Assembly (NCBI RefSeq): GCF_001662075.1
Contig: NZ_LYPL01000007.1
Coordinates: 186,001-250,000, forward strand
Reading direction: 5' to 3'
Length of the DNA stretch: 64,000 bases
From: Rhizobium bangladeshense
Lineage (GTDB): Bacteria > Pseudomonadota > Alphaproteobacteria > Rhizobiales > Rhizobiaceae
Below are positions 1 to 9,704 of this stretch, piece after piece. A program made the translations under genes and the position numbers. The notes beneath the pieces were generated by a model. That model did not search any database. It was not told the origin of the DNA and saw only the letters and a list, made by a program, of their open reading frames with translations. Each line of letters begins with the position of its first letter. Position 1 is the first letter of the stretch.

Positions 1-1
1 G

Positions 2-1000
2 TCGCTGGTCATGATGCCGATCGCCGGCGCGCAGATCGCCAAACATGGCTCGCGTGTCGTCGTTCGGGCAACCGCCGTTTGCGTGCTGCCGCTGCTCCTG
101 GCTTTGACGCTCGCCCCGAACGTGATCACCGCGGCTATCTCGCTCTTCCTTTTCGGTGGCTTCATCGGCGCCATGGACGTGGCGATGAATGCCAACGCCG
201 TCTCTGTCGAAAAATCCATGCGCCGCGCCATCATGTCGTCCTGCCACGCCTTTTGGAGCCTCGGCGGCTTGATCGGCTCCGGCCTCGGCGGCATTGTCAT
301 CGCCAAGCTCGGCATTCTCGGCCATGCCCAGCTGGCGACCGTACTGGCGGCGATCTTCGTTGCCGTCGCCTGGCCGATGATCCTTGCCGATCAACCCCAT
401 CCCGACGCCAAGAAGGAGAAGACGAGGCTGCCGATGGTACCGCTGCCGTGGCTGCTCGGCTTGATGGCGCTGTTCTCCATGGTGCCGGAAGGCGCGGTTC
501 TGGATTGGGGCGCGCTCTACCTCCGGCAGGAAATGGATGCGTCGGTCGCCCTTTCGGGTCTCGGTTTCGCAGCCTTTTCGGCGACCATGGCGATCATGCG
601 CTTCGCCGGCGATCTGGTGCGCGATCGCCTCGGAGGCGTCAAGACGCTACGCATCTGCACGCTCTTTGCCATCATCGGCATGTTGCTTGCTGGCCTTGCG
701 CCGGACGCCGAGATCGCCATCCTGGGTTTTGCCCTTTGCGGCATCGGCATTTCCAACATGGTGCCGATCGCTTTCTCGGCGGCAGGCAATATTCCCGGCC
801 TCAAACCCGGCATCGGCATCTCCGTCGTGACGACGATGGGCTATTCCGGCATGCTCGTCGCGCCGTCGCTGATCGGTTTCGTTGCTGAACATATCGGCTT
901 TGCCGTAGTCTTTATGGCGCTGCCGGTGCTGCTGCTGTTCGTTCTCGCGTTTTCGAAGCTGGCCCATTATGCCGACGGAGTTTCCGGGGGCGGCCATTGA
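2..1000 (+). CDS. MFS transporter, 5' end outside the window
   Basis: Inner-membrane transporter of the major facilitator superfamily; the substrate cannot be told from sequence. The frame is open through the first base of the window, so the N-terminus is missing; the first in-frame ATG at 11 is probably internal. About 330 residues are visible, with roughly ten hydrophobic helices. A polar linker rich in Lys, Glu and Pro around residues 125-140 looks like the central cytoplasmic loop between the two six-helix halves. The gene ends 192 bases before ispG on the same strand and shows no obvious link to it. Confidence 0.8.
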   Translation, partial: SLVMMPIAGAQIAKHGSRVVVRATAVCVLPLLLALTLAPNVITAAISLFLFGGFIGAMDVAMNANAVSVEKSMRRAIMSSCHAFWSLGGLIGSGLGGIVIAKLGILGHAQLATVLAAIFVAVAWPMILADQPHPDAKKEKTRLPMVPLPWLLGLMALFSMVPEGAVLDWGALYLRQEMDASVALSGLGFAAFSATMAIMRFAGDLVRDRLGGVKTLRICTLFAIIGMLLAGLAPDAEIAILGFALCGIGISNMVPIAFSAAGNIPGLKPGIGISVVTTMGYSGMLVAPSLIGFVAEHIGFAVVFMALPVLLLFVLAFSKLAHYADGVSGGGH

Positions 1001-1123
1001 GCCGCCTCCAAACAAAAGTGATATAGGGGGCGGTTGACAAGAAAGCGGTCATGATCCACCTGAAAGGCACCATTTCTAAATCGCGGCGCAATCTTTTCAG
1101 ATTCGCTTGCCGTGCTTTGGAAC

Positions 1124-1175
1124 TTTGTTTTACGCATGTCGTCATCGCAAAACCGCTGCGCACTGACATGCCTAG
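1124..1175. repeat. Short palindromic intergenic repeat, Rhizobium type
   Basis: A T-rich stretch leads into GCATGTC (1134-1140), followed by CGCAAAACCGCTGCGCAC and then the inverted partner GACATGC (1165-1171). The AAAACCGCTGC-CAC core recurs in the element at 47966-48086 of this window, so this is a dispersed repeat and not gene-specific DNA. It lies just before the ispG start and could form a hairpin in the ispG leader. Confidence 0.6.
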
Positions 1176-1192
1176 GGGTGCAAGAGCTTCCG

Positions 1193-2443
1193 ATGTTGTC
1201 AGCCGCCGATTTTGATCCGAAACCGCGCCGCGCTTCCGTTGCCGTCGATGTCGGCGGCGTCATCGTCGGCGGCGGCGCGCCGATCGTCGTGCAATCCATG
1301 ACGAACACCGATACGGCGGATATCGATTCGACCGTCGCCCAGGTCGCGGCCCTCCACCGGGCAGGCTCGGAGCTGGTGCGCATCACCGTCGACCGCGACG
1401 AGAGTGCGGCTGCCGTGCCGAAGATCCGTGAGCGGCTGCTGCGGCTCGGCATGGACGTGCCGCTGATCGGCGACTTCCACTATATCGGTCACAAGCTGCT
1501 CGCCGATCACCCGGCCTGCGCCGAGGCGCTGGCGAAATACCGCATCAATCCCGGCAATGTCGGTTTCAAGGACAAGAAGGACAAGCAGTTCGCCGAGATC
1601 ATCGAGATGGCGATCCGCTACGACAAGCCGGTGCGCATCGGCGTCAACTGGGGCTCGCTCGATCAGGACCTGTTGACGGCGCTGATGGATGAGAACGCTG
1701 CAGCCGGCTCGCCGCTCTCGGCCCGGCAGGTGACGCGCGAGGCGATCGTGCAGTCGGCGCTGCTGTCGGCGGCGCTTGCCGAGGAAATCGGCCTGCCGCG
1801 CAACCGCATCATCCTCTCGGCCAAGGTCAGCCAGGTGCAGGATCTGATCGCCGTCAATTCCATGCTCGCCGAGCGCTCCAACCATGCGCTGCATCTCGGC
1901 CTCACCGAAGCCGGCATGGGCAGCAAGGGCATCGTCGCCTCGTCGGCGGCGATGGGCTTCGTGCTGCAGCATGGCATCGGCGATACGATCCGCGTGTCGT
2001 TGACGCCCGAGCCGAACGGCGACCGTACGCGTGAAGTCCAGGTGGCGCAGGAAATCCTGCAGGTTATGGGCTTCCGCCAGTTCGTGCCTGTCGTTGCCGC
2101 CTGTCCGGGCTGCGGGCGCACGACGTCAACGGTGTTTCAGGAATTGGCCCAGAACATCCAGAACGATATCCGCAAGAACATGCCGGTCTGGCGCGATAAA
2201 TATCCCGGCGTCGAAGCGCTGAATGTCGCCGTCATGGGCTGCATCGTCAACGGACCGGGCGAAAGCAAGCACGCCGATATCGGCATTTCGCTTCCCGGCA
2301 CCGGCGAGACGCCGGCCGCACCCGTTTTCATCGACGGCAAGAAGGCGCTGACGCTGCGCGGCCCCAATATCGCCGCTGATTTCGAAGCACTTGTCGTCGA
2401 TTATATCGAGAAGCGCTTCGGCCAGCGGACAGCGGCGGAATGA
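1193..2443 (+). CDS. ispG: 4-hydroxy-3-methylbut-2-en-1-yl diphosphate synthase (flavodoxin)
   Basis: Penultimate enzyme of the non-mevalonate (MEP) isoprenoid pathway. It reductively converts the cyclic diphosphate MEcPP to HMBPP using a [4Fe-4S] cluster. The protein has 416 residues from the ATG at 1193, which gives the expected N-terminus ([11 protein letters not shown]); the reading frame is open further upstream but that stretch overlaps an intergenic repeat. The N-terminal TIM barrel begins with VQSMTNTDT, and the C-terminal iron-sulfur domain has CPGCGRTT and a later GCIVNGPGE. The ferredoxin encoded at 15665 could supply electrons, but that is inference. hisC follows 16 bases downstream. 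Confidence 0.96.
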   Translation: MLSAADFDPKPRRASVAVDVGGVIVGGGAPIVVQSMTNTDTADIDSTVAQVAALHRAGSELVRITVDRDESAAAVPKIRERLLRLGMDVPLIGDFHYIGHKLLADHPACAEALAKYRINPGNVGFKDKKDKQFAEIIEMAIRYDKPVRIGVNWGSLDQDLLTALMDENAAAGSPLSARQVTREAIVQSALLSAALAEEIGLPRNRIILSAKVSQVQDLIAVNSMLAERSNHALHLGLTEAGMGSKGIVASSAAMGFVLQHGIGDTIRVSLTPEPNGDRTREVQVAQEILQVMGFRQFVPVVAACPGCGRTTSTVFQELAQNIQNDIRKNMPVWRDKYPGVEALNVAVMGCIVNGPGESKHADIGISLPGTGETPAAPVFIDGKKALTLRGPNIAADFEALVVDYIEKRFGQRTAAE

Positions 2444-2459
2444 AGACCGGCGTGTTTGG

Positions 2460-3521
2460 ATGAGCCGGTACTGGTCTCCCATTGTCAGCAAGCTTCGGCC
2501 ATATGTCGCGGGGGAGCAGCCACGCATTCCCGGCCTGATCAAGCTTAACACCAACGAGAATCCCTACGGGCCGTCTCCGACGGCGCTTGAGGCGATCCGG
2601 CAAGCGGCGGACGATCGTCTGCGGCTCTATCCCGATCCGACTGCGACGGAACTGCGCGAGGCGATCGCCGCCCGTTTCGGTCTGGAAAAAGATGAAGTCT
2701 TCGTCGGCAACGGCTCCGACGAGGTGCTCGCTCATACGTTTCAGGCGCTGCTGAAACACGAGCTGCCGCTTCTCTATCCGGATGTCTGCTATCCGTTCTA
2801 TCCAGCCTATAGCCTGCTATACGACGTCGAAACGATCGAAGTGCCCGTCGACGACGGGTTGCGGATCCGGCCGGGGGGTTACGACAGGCCGTGCGGCGCG
2901 ATTATCATCGCCAATCCGAATGCGCCGACCGGCATCGGCCTGCCGCGTGCCGACATCGAAGCGCTTGTCGCCGCCCATCCGGATGCGGTCGTGGCGATCG
3001 ACGAGGCCTATGTCGATTTCGGGGGTGAAAGCGCTGTCCCGCTCATTTCCAGATATCCCAATCTGCTTGTCATTCAGACCTTGTCGAAATCCCGCTCGCT
3101 TGCGGGTCTGCGCGTCGGTATTGCGCTGGGGCAGCGGGAGCTGATCGAGGCGCTGGTGCGCGTCAAGGACAGCTTCAACTCCTATCCGCTCGATCGCCTG
3201 GCGCAGGTCGCCGCGGCGGCGGCGATCAAGGACGAGGCGTGGTTCGAGACGTGCCGGAAGAAGCTCATCGCCAGCCGGGACGGCCTCGTCCGGGAACTCG
3301 AAGCGCTGAAGTTCCAAGTGCTGCCGTCTCAGGCGAATTTCGTTTTCGCGAGGCACGTTAGCCGGCCGGGTGCCGCGCTTCAAACGGCGCTGCGCGAGCG
3401 CGGCGTCCTCGTCCGGCATTTCGCCAAGCCGCGCATTTCGGAATTCCTGCGCATCAGCATCGGCACGGATGAGGAATGCGCCCGTCTGGTGTTCGCTCTC
3501 AAGGAAATATTGTCGGCCTGA
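2460..3521 (+). CDS. hisC: Histidinol-phosphate aminotransferase
   Basis: PLP-dependent fold-type I aminotransferase that makes histidinol phosphate from imidazole-acetol phosphate in histidine synthesis. Rhizobia carry several HisC-like paralogues, so another aromatic amino acid substrate is possible. The protein has 353 residues from the ATG at 2460. The N-terminal [12 protein letters not shown] is a HisC hallmark, and the PLP lysine is in [10 protein letters not shown] (K210), preceded by the DEAYVDF aspartate motif. It lies 16 bases after ispG and is probably co-transcribed with it. It is convergent with ispA, with only eight bases between the stops. Confidence 0.92.
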   Translation: MSRYWSPIVSKLRPYVAGEQPRIPGLIKLNTNENPYGPSPTALEAIRQAADDRLRLYPDPTATELREAIAARFGLEKDEVFVGNGSDEVLAHTFQALLKHELPLLYPDVCYPFYPAYSLLYDVETIEVPVDDGLRIRPGGYDRPCGAIIIANPNAPTGIGLPRADIEALVAAHPDAVVAIDEAYVDFGGESAVPLISRYPNLLVIQTLSKSRSLAGLRVGIALGQRELIEALVRVKDSFNSYPLDRLAQVAAAAAIKDEAWFETCRKKLIASRDGLVRELEALKFQVLPSQANFVFARHVSRPGAALQTALRERGVLVRHFAKPRISEFLRISIGTDEECARLVFALKEILSA

Positions 3522-3529
3522 TCAGTCAG

Positions 3530-4444
3530 TTAGTTTTTCCGGTCGGCGATGAAATGCGCCGCGGCGATGAGGGTCGATGCGCGGGCGCCGTAGGGAGCCA
3601 GCAGCGCCTCGGCGTCGGCGACATGCCGGCGGAGCTCGGTCTCGGCCCAGTCCATGCCATGCAGCGCCACGAGCGTTCCCTTGCCTCGGGCCGCATCCTT
3701 GCCGGTCGCCTTGCCCATGGTTGCGGCATCCGAGGTCAGGTCGAGAATGTCGTCGGCGAGCTGGAAGGCAAGGCCGATCTTTTCGCCGAACGCGCGCAGG
3801 CGACGGCGATCGTCCTGCGGGCTTCCCGCGATGATGGCGCCTGCCTCGCAGCCGAAGCGGATCAGCGCGCCCGTTTTCATCGCCTGCAGGCGGATAATGC
3901 CGGCCTCGTCAGGAGCCTGTCTTTCCGCCGCCAGATCGAGCGCCTGGCCGCCGGCCATGCCGCCGAGACCGGCGGCGCGCGCAAGAGCCAGAACCAGCGA
4001 TGCCTTGCTGGCATCGGGAAGTGCCGTTTGCGGTGCTGCGACAATATCGAAGGCGTAGGTCAGCAGGCTGTCGCCGGCGAGGATCGCGGTGGCTTCATCG
4101 AACTTGATGTGCACCGTCGGTTTGCCGCGGCGCATGTCGTCGTCGTCCATGGCCGGCAGATCGTCATGCACGAGGGAATAACAATGCACGCATTCGAGCG
4201 CGGCGCCGATACGAAGGGCGGCCTGCGCATCGCCGCCGAGAAGAGCGGCACTTTCGACGACCAGGAGGGGACGCAGCCGCTTGCCGCCGTTCAACACGGC
4301 ATAGTGCATGGCGCTGCGCAGGGTCTCGGGCCTGGCGATTTCGTCGGAGAGGGCGTTCGGCGACAGCAATGCGACGAGCAGCGCCTCGATCTCGCGGGCG
4401 TTGTTCTTCAGCCTCGTCTCGAAAGTGTCCCGGTTCGCGTCCAT
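3530..4444 (-). CDS. ispA: Short-chain polyprenyl (farnesyl) diphosphate synthase
   Basis: Condenses IPP with DMAPP or GPP to farnesyl diphosphate for quinones, undecaprenol and hopanoids. The protein has 304 residues from the ATG at 4444; the frame is open further upstream but those residues lack family character. GGKRLRP starts the catalytic core, the first Asp-rich motif is DDLPAMDDDDMRRG, and the second is DDILD. The residues before the first Asp motif (CVHCYSLVHDD) suit a farnesyl or geranylgeranyl product. The last isoprenoid-pathway neighbour is ispG, 1.1 kb away and convergent. Confidence 0.93.
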   Translation of the reverse strand: MDANRDTFETRLKNNAREIEALLVALLSPNALSDEIARPETLRSAMHYAVLNGGKRLRPLLVVESAALLGGDAQAALRIGAALECVHCYSLVHDDLPAMDDDDMRRGKPTVHIKFDEATAILAGDSLLTYAFDIVAAPQTALPDASKASLVLALARAAGLGGMAGGQALDLAAERQAPDEAGIIRLQAMKTGALIRFGCEAGAIIAGSPQDDRRRLRAFGEKIGLAFQLADDILDLTSDAATMGKATGKDAARGKGTLVALHGMDWAETELRRHVADAEALLAPYGARASTLIAAAHFIADRKN

Positions 4445-4581
4445 CGGCGCTGTTTGGCATGGGGCAAGGGGGCTTGCAACGGAATTGTCGATGGTCGCCG
4501 CAAGATTTCCCATGCGCTCTGGCATAAGCGCCTCGCAGGCGTTATGAGAACGACAGGGGAGCGAAGTGGACTGGGGACATT

Positions 4582-5319
4582 TTGGATATAGCGCCGGAGA
4601 CAGAGGATATCGCCGACATGCCGGCCCGTCGGCGATGGTTCGAAAATCGGCCTGTGCTGAAGCGCATCGTTCTTGCCCTGTTGGCGCTGGTCGTCCTTCC
4701 CTACGTGCTGATCTTTTTGTATCTGCTGCCCTTCATCCACCCGGTCTCGACGCTGATGCTGCGGGATCTCGTGCTGTTGCGCGGTTATGACCGCAGATGG
4801 GTCTCGCTGGACGAGATCTCTCCGGTCCTGGTGCAGTCGGTGATGATGTCCGAGGACGGGCAATATTGCTTCCATGGCGGCGTCGACTGGGCCGAGATGC
4901 GCATGCTGGTTGTGGATACGCTGAAAGGCCAGGCAACGCGCGGCGGCAGTACCATCCCGATGCAGACGGCCAAGAATCTCTTTCTCTGGAACAGCCGTTC
5001 CTTCGTACGCAAAGCGATGGAGCTTCCGCTCGCGGTCTCCACGGATTTCGTGCTGTCGAAACGGCGGCTGATGGAAATTTATCTCAACATCGCCGAATGG
5101 GGTCCCGGTATTTACGGCGTCGAGGCGGCAGCCCAGCATCATTTCAAGGTGCCGGCCTCGAAGCTGACGCGGCGGCAGGCATCGCTGCTTGCCGTATCGC
5201 TGCCGAACCCGATCGACCGCAATGCCGGCAAACCAGGACGCGGCCTTCGTCGGCTGGCCGGCGTGATCGAGAGGCGTGCGCAGGGTTCCGGCGATTACGT
5301 CAAATGCATCTATGATTGA
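4582..5319 (+). CDS. mtgA: Monofunctional biosynthetic peptidoglycan transglycosylase
   Basis: Polymerises lipid II into glycan strands at the periplasmic face of the inner membrane. The protein has 245 residues with one transmembrane anchor at about 30-55. The GT51 domain has the catalytic Glu in [16 protein letters not shown] and the downstream [17 protein letters not shown] motif, then [15 protein letters not shown]. There is no penicillin-binding transpeptidase domain, as expected for MtgA. The chosen start is a TTG at 4582; an in-frame ATG at 4618 would remove only 12 residues before the anchor. It is divergent from ispA. Confidence 0.93.
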   Translation: MDIAPETEDIADMPARRRWFENRPVLKRIVLALLALVVLPYVLIFLYLLPFIHPVSTLMLRDLVLLRGYDRRWVSLDEISPVLVQSVMMSEDGQYCFHGGVDWAEMRMLVVDTLKGQATRGGSTIPMQTAKNLFLWNSRSFVRKAMELPLAVSTDFVLSKRRLMEIYLNIAEWGPGIYGVEAAAQHHFKVPASKLTRRQASLLAVSLPNPIDRNAGKPGRGLRRLAGVIERRAQGSGDYVKCIYD

Positions 5320-5414
5320 GATCAGAACTTATCGTTAGAAGCGGCAAGCGTCATCTGACATTCTTGGTTCTGCCATATGGGCGATTCAGTCCAGCAGGAG
5401 CCCTTGAGTCGCCC

Positions 5415-6089
5415 ATGACCGCCATGACCTTTTCTCCCGAGCTTCTCCTTTATTCGAAGAGGCACAATCCCAGCCCGCCCCCCCATCTCGGTAGCCGTTA
5501 TCGCAAGGTCGGCGGGTTCCTGCCGGAGGCCGGCAACACCATCGTTTGCCACCCGGTGACGATGCCCGAGGCGCCGCAATTCCTCTTCACGCCGATCTCC
5601 AGCCTTCACATGACGCTCTTCGACGGCGTCATCGAGACCATGCGGCGGCAGGATCGCTGGCCGGCCGATCTTCCTCTCGAAACGCCCATCGACGACATGA
5701 CCGCGCTGCTGGCGGCCCGGCTCGAAGGTTTTTCGATGGCCGAGCCTTTCAGGGTCGCCATCGCCGGAGCACGTCCTTCAGGTTTGCTGGTCGACGGCGC
5801 GACGGAGAAGGACCGCAGGATCATGCGCGCCTGGCGCGATGCCTTCGCCGATCTGTTCGGCTATCCCCAGCAGAACCATGCGGACTACACGTTCCACATC
5901 ACCTTCGCCTATCCGATCGAATGGCTGGAGGACGAAGCCTTGCCGCGCTGGCAGGCGATGCTTGACGAGGTGGTCGAGGATATTCGCCGCAAAATCCCTG
6001 TTTTCGAGCTGATGCCGCCGGCATTCTGCGTCTACGAGGACATGAACCATTTCCACGAACTGCTGATCTTTGATTTCCACGCTGAATAG
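5415..6089 (+). CDS. DUF1868 family protein, 2H-phosphoesterase-like
   Basis: Two HxT motifs, HMT at residues 65-67 and HIT at 161-163, are spaced as in the 2H phosphoesterase/RNA-ligase-like fold, which matches the DUF1868 family. The likely chemistry is on a 2',3'-cyclic or 2'-5' phosphodiester, but the substrate is unknown. The protein has 224 residues. The start at 5415 is preceded by AGGAG at 5396-5400, with a rather long 14-base spacing; a second ATG lies nine bases on. It sits between mtgA and a GST gene, 9 bases before the latter, so the last two are probably one transcript. Confidence 0.72.
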   Translation: MTAMTFSPELLLYSKRHNPSPPPHLGSRYRKVGGFLPEAGNTIVCHPVTMPEAPQFLFTPISSLHMTLFDGVIETMRRQDRWPADLPLETPIDDMTALLAARLEGFSMAEPFRVAIAGARPSGLLVDGATEKDRRIMRAWRDAFADLFGYPQQNHADYTFHITFAYPIEWLEDEALPRWQAMLDEVVEDIRRKIPVFELMPPAFCVYEDMNHFHELLIFDFHAE

Positions 6090-6098
6090 GAGAAGCCC

Positions 6099-6746
6099 AT
6101 GGACAGACCGACGCTCTACATCGCCAACAAGAATTATTCCTCCTGGTCGTTCCGGGCCTGGATGGCGCTGACGGGCGGCGGCATCGACTTCGAGGAAGTC
6201 CTGATCCCCTTCGACTATCCCGGCGGCAATCCCGACATCAAGGCCATCTCGCCAAGCGGCAATGTGCCGGTCCTGCAGCACGGCGCATTGAAGATCTGGG
6301 AATCGCTGGCGATCATCGAATATGCCGCCGAGCTTCATCCCGAAGCCGGCCTTCTGCCGAGGGATCGCGCTGCGCGGGCGCTCGCCCGTTCGGTTTCGAT
6401 GGAAATGCTGTCGAGCTTCCGGGCCCTGCGCGGCTCCTGCCCGATGAATATCCGCCGGCCGAAGGCCAAGATCGTCTTGCCGGATGGTGTCAACGCCGAT
6501 ATCAGCCGTATCGAGACGATCTGGCGCGACCTCCTGCAGAAATCCGGCGGACCGTTTCTTTTCGGTGCCTTCAGCGGAGCGGATGCGATGTTTGCGCCTG
6601 TCGTCAACCGGTTCGACATCTATGACCTCGTCGATCGGGACGACACGCTCGCCTATATGACGACGATGAAGGCGCATCGGGCCTGGCGCAAATGGGAAGA
6701 GGGGGCCCGCGCCGAGCGGTGGATCGTGGCGGAAGACGAAGTCTGA
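6099..6746 (+). CDS. Glutathione S-transferase family protein
   Basis: Cytosolic glutathione-dependent enzyme of unknown substrate. The protein has 215 residues. The N-terminal thioredoxin-like domain opens with LYIANKNYSSWSFRAW, where the serines near residue 15 are candidate glutathione-activating residues. SGNVPVL follows with the cis-proline, then WESLAIIEYAAE, the usual GSH-binding Glu-Ser pair. The alpha-helical C-terminal domain fills residues 90-205. GAGAAGCCC precedes the start. It follows the DUF1868 gene at 9 bases. Confidence 0.85.
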   Translation: MDRPTLYIANKNYSSWSFRAWMALTGGGIDFEEVLIPFDYPGGNPDIKAISPSGNVPVLQHGALKIWESLAIIEYAAELHPEAGLLPRDRAARALARSVSMEMLSSFRALRGSCPMNIRRPKAKIVLPDGVNADISRIETIWRDLLQKSGGPFLFGAFSGADAMFAPVVNRFDIYDLVDRDDTLAYMTTMKAHRAWRKWEEGARAERWIVAEDEV

Positions 6747-6902
6747 GGCAGGAATCATCGCCTCGCAAAAAATATTCGTGGGGACTGGTCAAGGCCGCCC
6801 CTTGCATGTATAAGCGCGCAAAATTTCCGAAATCGCGACATGTCCGTTTCGGCCGCCAGTCTGGCCGTGGGGAATGTTTTGCCCGCAAGTGGAGTAAGAG
6901 AA

Positions 6903-7088
6903 ATGGCTGTACCGAAGAGAAAAACGAGCCCGTCCAAGCGCGGCATGCGCCGTTCGGCTGATGCGCTGAAGGCTCCGACCTATGTCGAAGACAAGAATTC
7001 CGGCGAACTGCGCCGCCCGCATCACATCGACCTGAAGACCGGCATGTATCGTGGCCGCCAGGTTCTGACGCCGAAGGAAAGCGCATAA
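6903..7088 (+). CDS. rpmF: 50S ribosomal protein L32
   Basis: Small basic protein of the large ribosomal subunit, 61 residues. The N-terminus [18 protein letters not shown] is the L32 signature. This version lacks the paired-cysteine zinc site found in some bacterial L32 proteins. The ATG at 6903 has GTGGAGTAAGAGA upstream. A TGTATAAG stretch at 6807-6814 is a possible extended -10 element. It stands alone, followed at once by an intrinsic terminator. Confidence 0.97.
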
Positions 7089-7121
7089 TTTTCCGATTCG
7101 GCTTGTCCGATCGAAAGTTTC

Positions 7122-7147
7122 AAAGGCCGGCGTCACGCCGGCCTTTT
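7122..7147 (+). terminator. Intrinsic terminator of rpmF
   Basis: An 8-bp GC-rich stem GGCCGGCG/CGCCGGCC with a TCA loop is flanked by AAA and TTTT, 33 bases after the rpmF stop. Confidence 0.9.
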
Positions 7148-7235
7148 GCATTTCGGCGATATAATATTTGCAATGACTTGCGGTGGAGCAACGGTTTACG
7201 GCAGTATTCTTCCGGTCGCCAAGGAGAGAGTGCCG

Positions 7236-7643
7236 ATGATAGCCGCCATGCCGCTGATGATTATCCCGTTTATTCTTTACAATCTGGCGATGCTCGGCCT
7301 GATGGGCGACGGCGGCATTGCAGCGCTGCAGCACGACATCATTGTGCTGTCCATGCTCTCGGGCGCGATCTGGAGCATGGCGCTCGGTGATCTCTTCATC
7401 GTCATAGCGCTCGTCGTGCTCTTCTTCGAAATCCTGAAGGCAAGCAGAAACGGCCCCGGCAACCTCATGAACCACATCTTGTCGATGCTGGTGTTCATCG
7501 CCTTCCTGGTCGAGTTTCTGCTCGTCCAGGATGCTGCGACGCAGGTATTCTTCATACTGATGACGATCGCTCTGATCGATGTGATCGGCGGTTTTGCCGT
7601 TTCGATCCGAAGCGCCGGGCGGGACGTCTCGATCGGCTTATAG
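7236..7643 (+). CDS. Small integral membrane protein, four helices
   Basis: Unrecognised membrane protein of 135 residues with four hydrophobic segments, at about 1-24, 40-68, 84-106 and 108-128. There are no catalytic motifs. The ATG at 7236 has an excellent AAGGAGAG at 7221-7228, which decides against the earlier in-frame ATGs. Its last six bases overlap the 3' end of phaR on the other strand. It could be a structural or stress-related inner-membrane protein; no function is assigned. Confidence 0.75.
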   Translation: MIAAMPLMIIPFILYNLAMLGLMGDGGIAALQHDIIVLSMLSGAIWSMALGDLFIVIALVVLFFEILKASRNGPGNLMNHILSMLVFIAFLVEFLLVQDAATQVFFILMTIALIDVIGGFAVSIRSAGRDVSIGL

Positions 7644-8213
7644 GTTATCGAGCTTGTTCTGAAGGGCGCGGAGCTGTTCCTTCAGCTCGTCGATATCCTT
7701 GGCCTCGGCCTTGCGGCTTTCCTTGGCCGCCGGCGGGTTCATGAAAGGCGAGAACATCTGCATTGCCTGCTGAAACAGCTCCGTATTGCGGCGAACCTGG
7801 TCCTCTACCATCTGCATCGGCAATTGCAGGTTCTTGCCGAGCGGCGTTTCGCCAAAGGCGCGGTTCACCTGCTCGCGCATCTGGGCCTGCTGTTCGCTAA
7901 AGGCGCGCATCGAATGTTCGAGAAAGCTCGGCACGACCATCTGCATCTGGTCGCCGTAATAGGTGATGAGCTGGCGCAGGAAGGAGATCGGGAGCAGTGT
8001 GTTGCCGGTCTTCGATTCCTGTTCGAAGATGATCTGGGTCAGCACCGAATGGGTGATGTCATCTCCGCTTTTTGCATCCTGGACGGTAAAATCCTCGCCC
8101 TTCTTGACCATCTCCGCCAGATCTTCCAGCGTCACATAGGTGCTGGTGCCTGTATTGTACAGGCGGCGATTGGCGTATTTCTTGATGACTATCTGACCCT
8201 CATTCTTCGCCAT
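7638..8213 (-). CDS. phaR: Polyhydroxyalkanoate synthesis repressor PhaR (AniA)
   Basis: DNA-binding regulator of PHB storage. In Rhizobium and Sinorhizobium the homologue AniA controls carbon partition between PHB and exopolysaccharide. The protein has 191 residues. The N-terminal PHB/PHA DNA-binding domain (IKKYANRRLYNTGTSTYVTL) is followed by the PHB-accumulation domain (TQIIFEQE, LLPISFLRQLI), and the C-terminus is a charged coiled coil. It is divergent from phbA across 238 bases, the expected place for its operator, and converges with the membrane-protein gene. Confidence 0.95.
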   Translation of the reverse strand: MAKNEGQIVIKKYANRRLYNTGTSTYVTLEDLAEMVKKGEDFTVQDAKSGDDITHSVLTQIIFEQESKTGNTLLPISFLRQLITYYGDQMQMVVPSFLEHSMRAFSEQQAQMREQVNRAFGETPLGKNLQLPMQMVEDQVRRNTELFQQAMQMFSPFMNPPAAKESRKAEAKDIDELKEQLRALQNKLDNL

Positions 8214-8451
8214 ATCAGTCTCCTGAACCCCCGTCTGATTTATGGATGTTCCTCCACCTCAGACTGTAAACGCAAAAGAAGGCCGGTGACAATCTCTTTG
8301 TGCGTTGCGGCAAACCTTTAACAGATCATACGAATTGGCTTTTCGGGCTGTCGCCGAAAAATGCCGGCGGCCGGTCTTCGCGTTTGACTTGTGCTCAAAG
8401 CTTTGCCAGTTTCCCCTTATGTAAGTGGGACGAAAAACGAGGAGCCTCCCC

Positions 8452-9633
8452 ATGAGCAATTCATCCGTCGTCATCGCCAGCGCAGGTCGAACCGCAGTCG
8501 GTTCGTTTAACGGCGCTTTCGCAACGGTCCCCGCCCATGAACTCGGTGCGGCCGTCATCAAGGGTGCGCTCGCGCGCGCCGGCGTCGAAGCCGGCGAAGT
8601 CGACGAGGTGATCCTCGGCCAGGTGCTGGCCGCCGGCGAGGGCCAGAACCCGGCCCGCCAGGCGGCGATCAAGGCCGGTATACCCAAGGAAGCGACGGCC
8701 TGGGGCGTCAACCAGCTCTGCGGCTCGGGCCTGCGCGCCGTCGCGCTCGGCATGCAGCAGATCGCCACCGGCGATGCCAGGATCATCGTTGCCGGCGGCC
8801 AGGAATCCATGTCGATGGCGCCGCATGCCGTGCATTTGCGCGGCGGCGTCAAGATGGGCGACGCGAAGATGGTCGACACGATGATCAAGGACGGCCTGAC
8901 CGATGCCTTCCACGGTTATCACATGGGCATCACCGCCGAAAATATTGCGCGCCAATGGCAGCTTTCGCGCGACGACCAGGATCAGTTCGCCGTCGCTTCG
9001 CAGAACAAGGCGGAAGCCGCCCAGAAAGCCGGCCGCTTTACCGATGAGATTATCCCTTATGTCATCCAGACGCGTAAGGGCGACGTGACCGTCGACGCCG
9101 ACGAATATATCCGTCACGGCGCCACGCTGGAGGCGATGGGCAAGCTGCGTCCGGCCTTCGACAAGGACGGCACGGTGACGGCTGCAAATGCCTCCGGTCT
9201 CAACGACGGAGCCGCCGCCGCGGTGCTGATGAGCGAGGCCGAAGCGGTCCGCCGTGGCATCCAGCCGCTCGCCCGCATCGTTTCCTGGGCAACGGCGGGC
9301 GTCGATCCTTCGATCATGGGCACCGGCCCGATCCCGGCGTCCCGCAAGGCGCTCGAAAAGGCCGGCTGGTCGGTCGGCGATCTCGATCTCGTCGAAGCCA
9401 ACGAGGCTTTTGCGGCGCAAGCCTGCGCCGTCACCAAGGATCTCGGATGGGATCCGGCCATCGTCAACGTCAATGGCGGGGCGATTGCGATCGGCCACCC
9501 GATCGGCGCTTCCGGCGCGCGTGTTCTCAACACGCTGTTGTTCGAAATGAAGCGCCGCGGTGCGAAGAAGGGCCTGGCCACGCTTTGCATCGGCGGCGGC
9601 ATGGGCGTCGCGATGTGCTTCGAGGCATTTTAA
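8452..9633 (+). CDS. phbA: Acetyl-CoA acetyltransferase (beta-ketothiolase)
   Basis: Condenses two acetyl-CoA to acetoacetyl-CoA, the first step of PHB synthesis. The protein has 393 residues. The nucleophilic Cys90 is in [10 protein letters not shown], the His in [14 protein letters not shown], and the second catalytic Cys in CIGGGMG near the C-terminus, so all thiolase active-site residues are present. GAGGAGCC precedes the ATG at 8452. phbB follows 71 bases downstream in the same direction. Confidence 0.96.
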   Translation: MSNSSVVIASAGRTAVGSFNGAFATVPAHELGAAVIKGALARAGVEAGEVDEVILGQVLAAGEGQNPARQAAIKAGIPKEATAWGVNQLCGSGLRAVALGMQQIATGDARIIVAGGQESMSMAPHAVHLRGGVKMGDAKMVDTMIKDGLTDAFHGYHMGITAENIARQWQLSRDDQDQFAVASQNKAEAAQKAGRFTDEIIPYVIQTRKGDVTVDADEYIRHGATLEAMGKLRPAFDKDGTVTAANASGLNDGAAAAVLMSEAEAVRRGIQPLARIVSWATAGVDPSIMGTGPIPASRKALEKAGWSVGDLDLVEANEAFAAQACAVTKDLGWDPAIVNVNGGAIAIGHPIGASGARVLNTLLFEMKRRGAKKGLATLCIGGGMGVAMCFEAF

Positions 9634-9704
9634 TAGAATACGATACGATCCGTCATTGATTGAAATCCCGCCACGCGCGGGCGAAAACACAAGGGGAGCG
9701 GAAC

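Noticed and set aside
3476..4591. Open frame of 371 codons on the plus strand
   Set aside because: Antisense to ispA, whose Asp-rich motifs are unmistakable.
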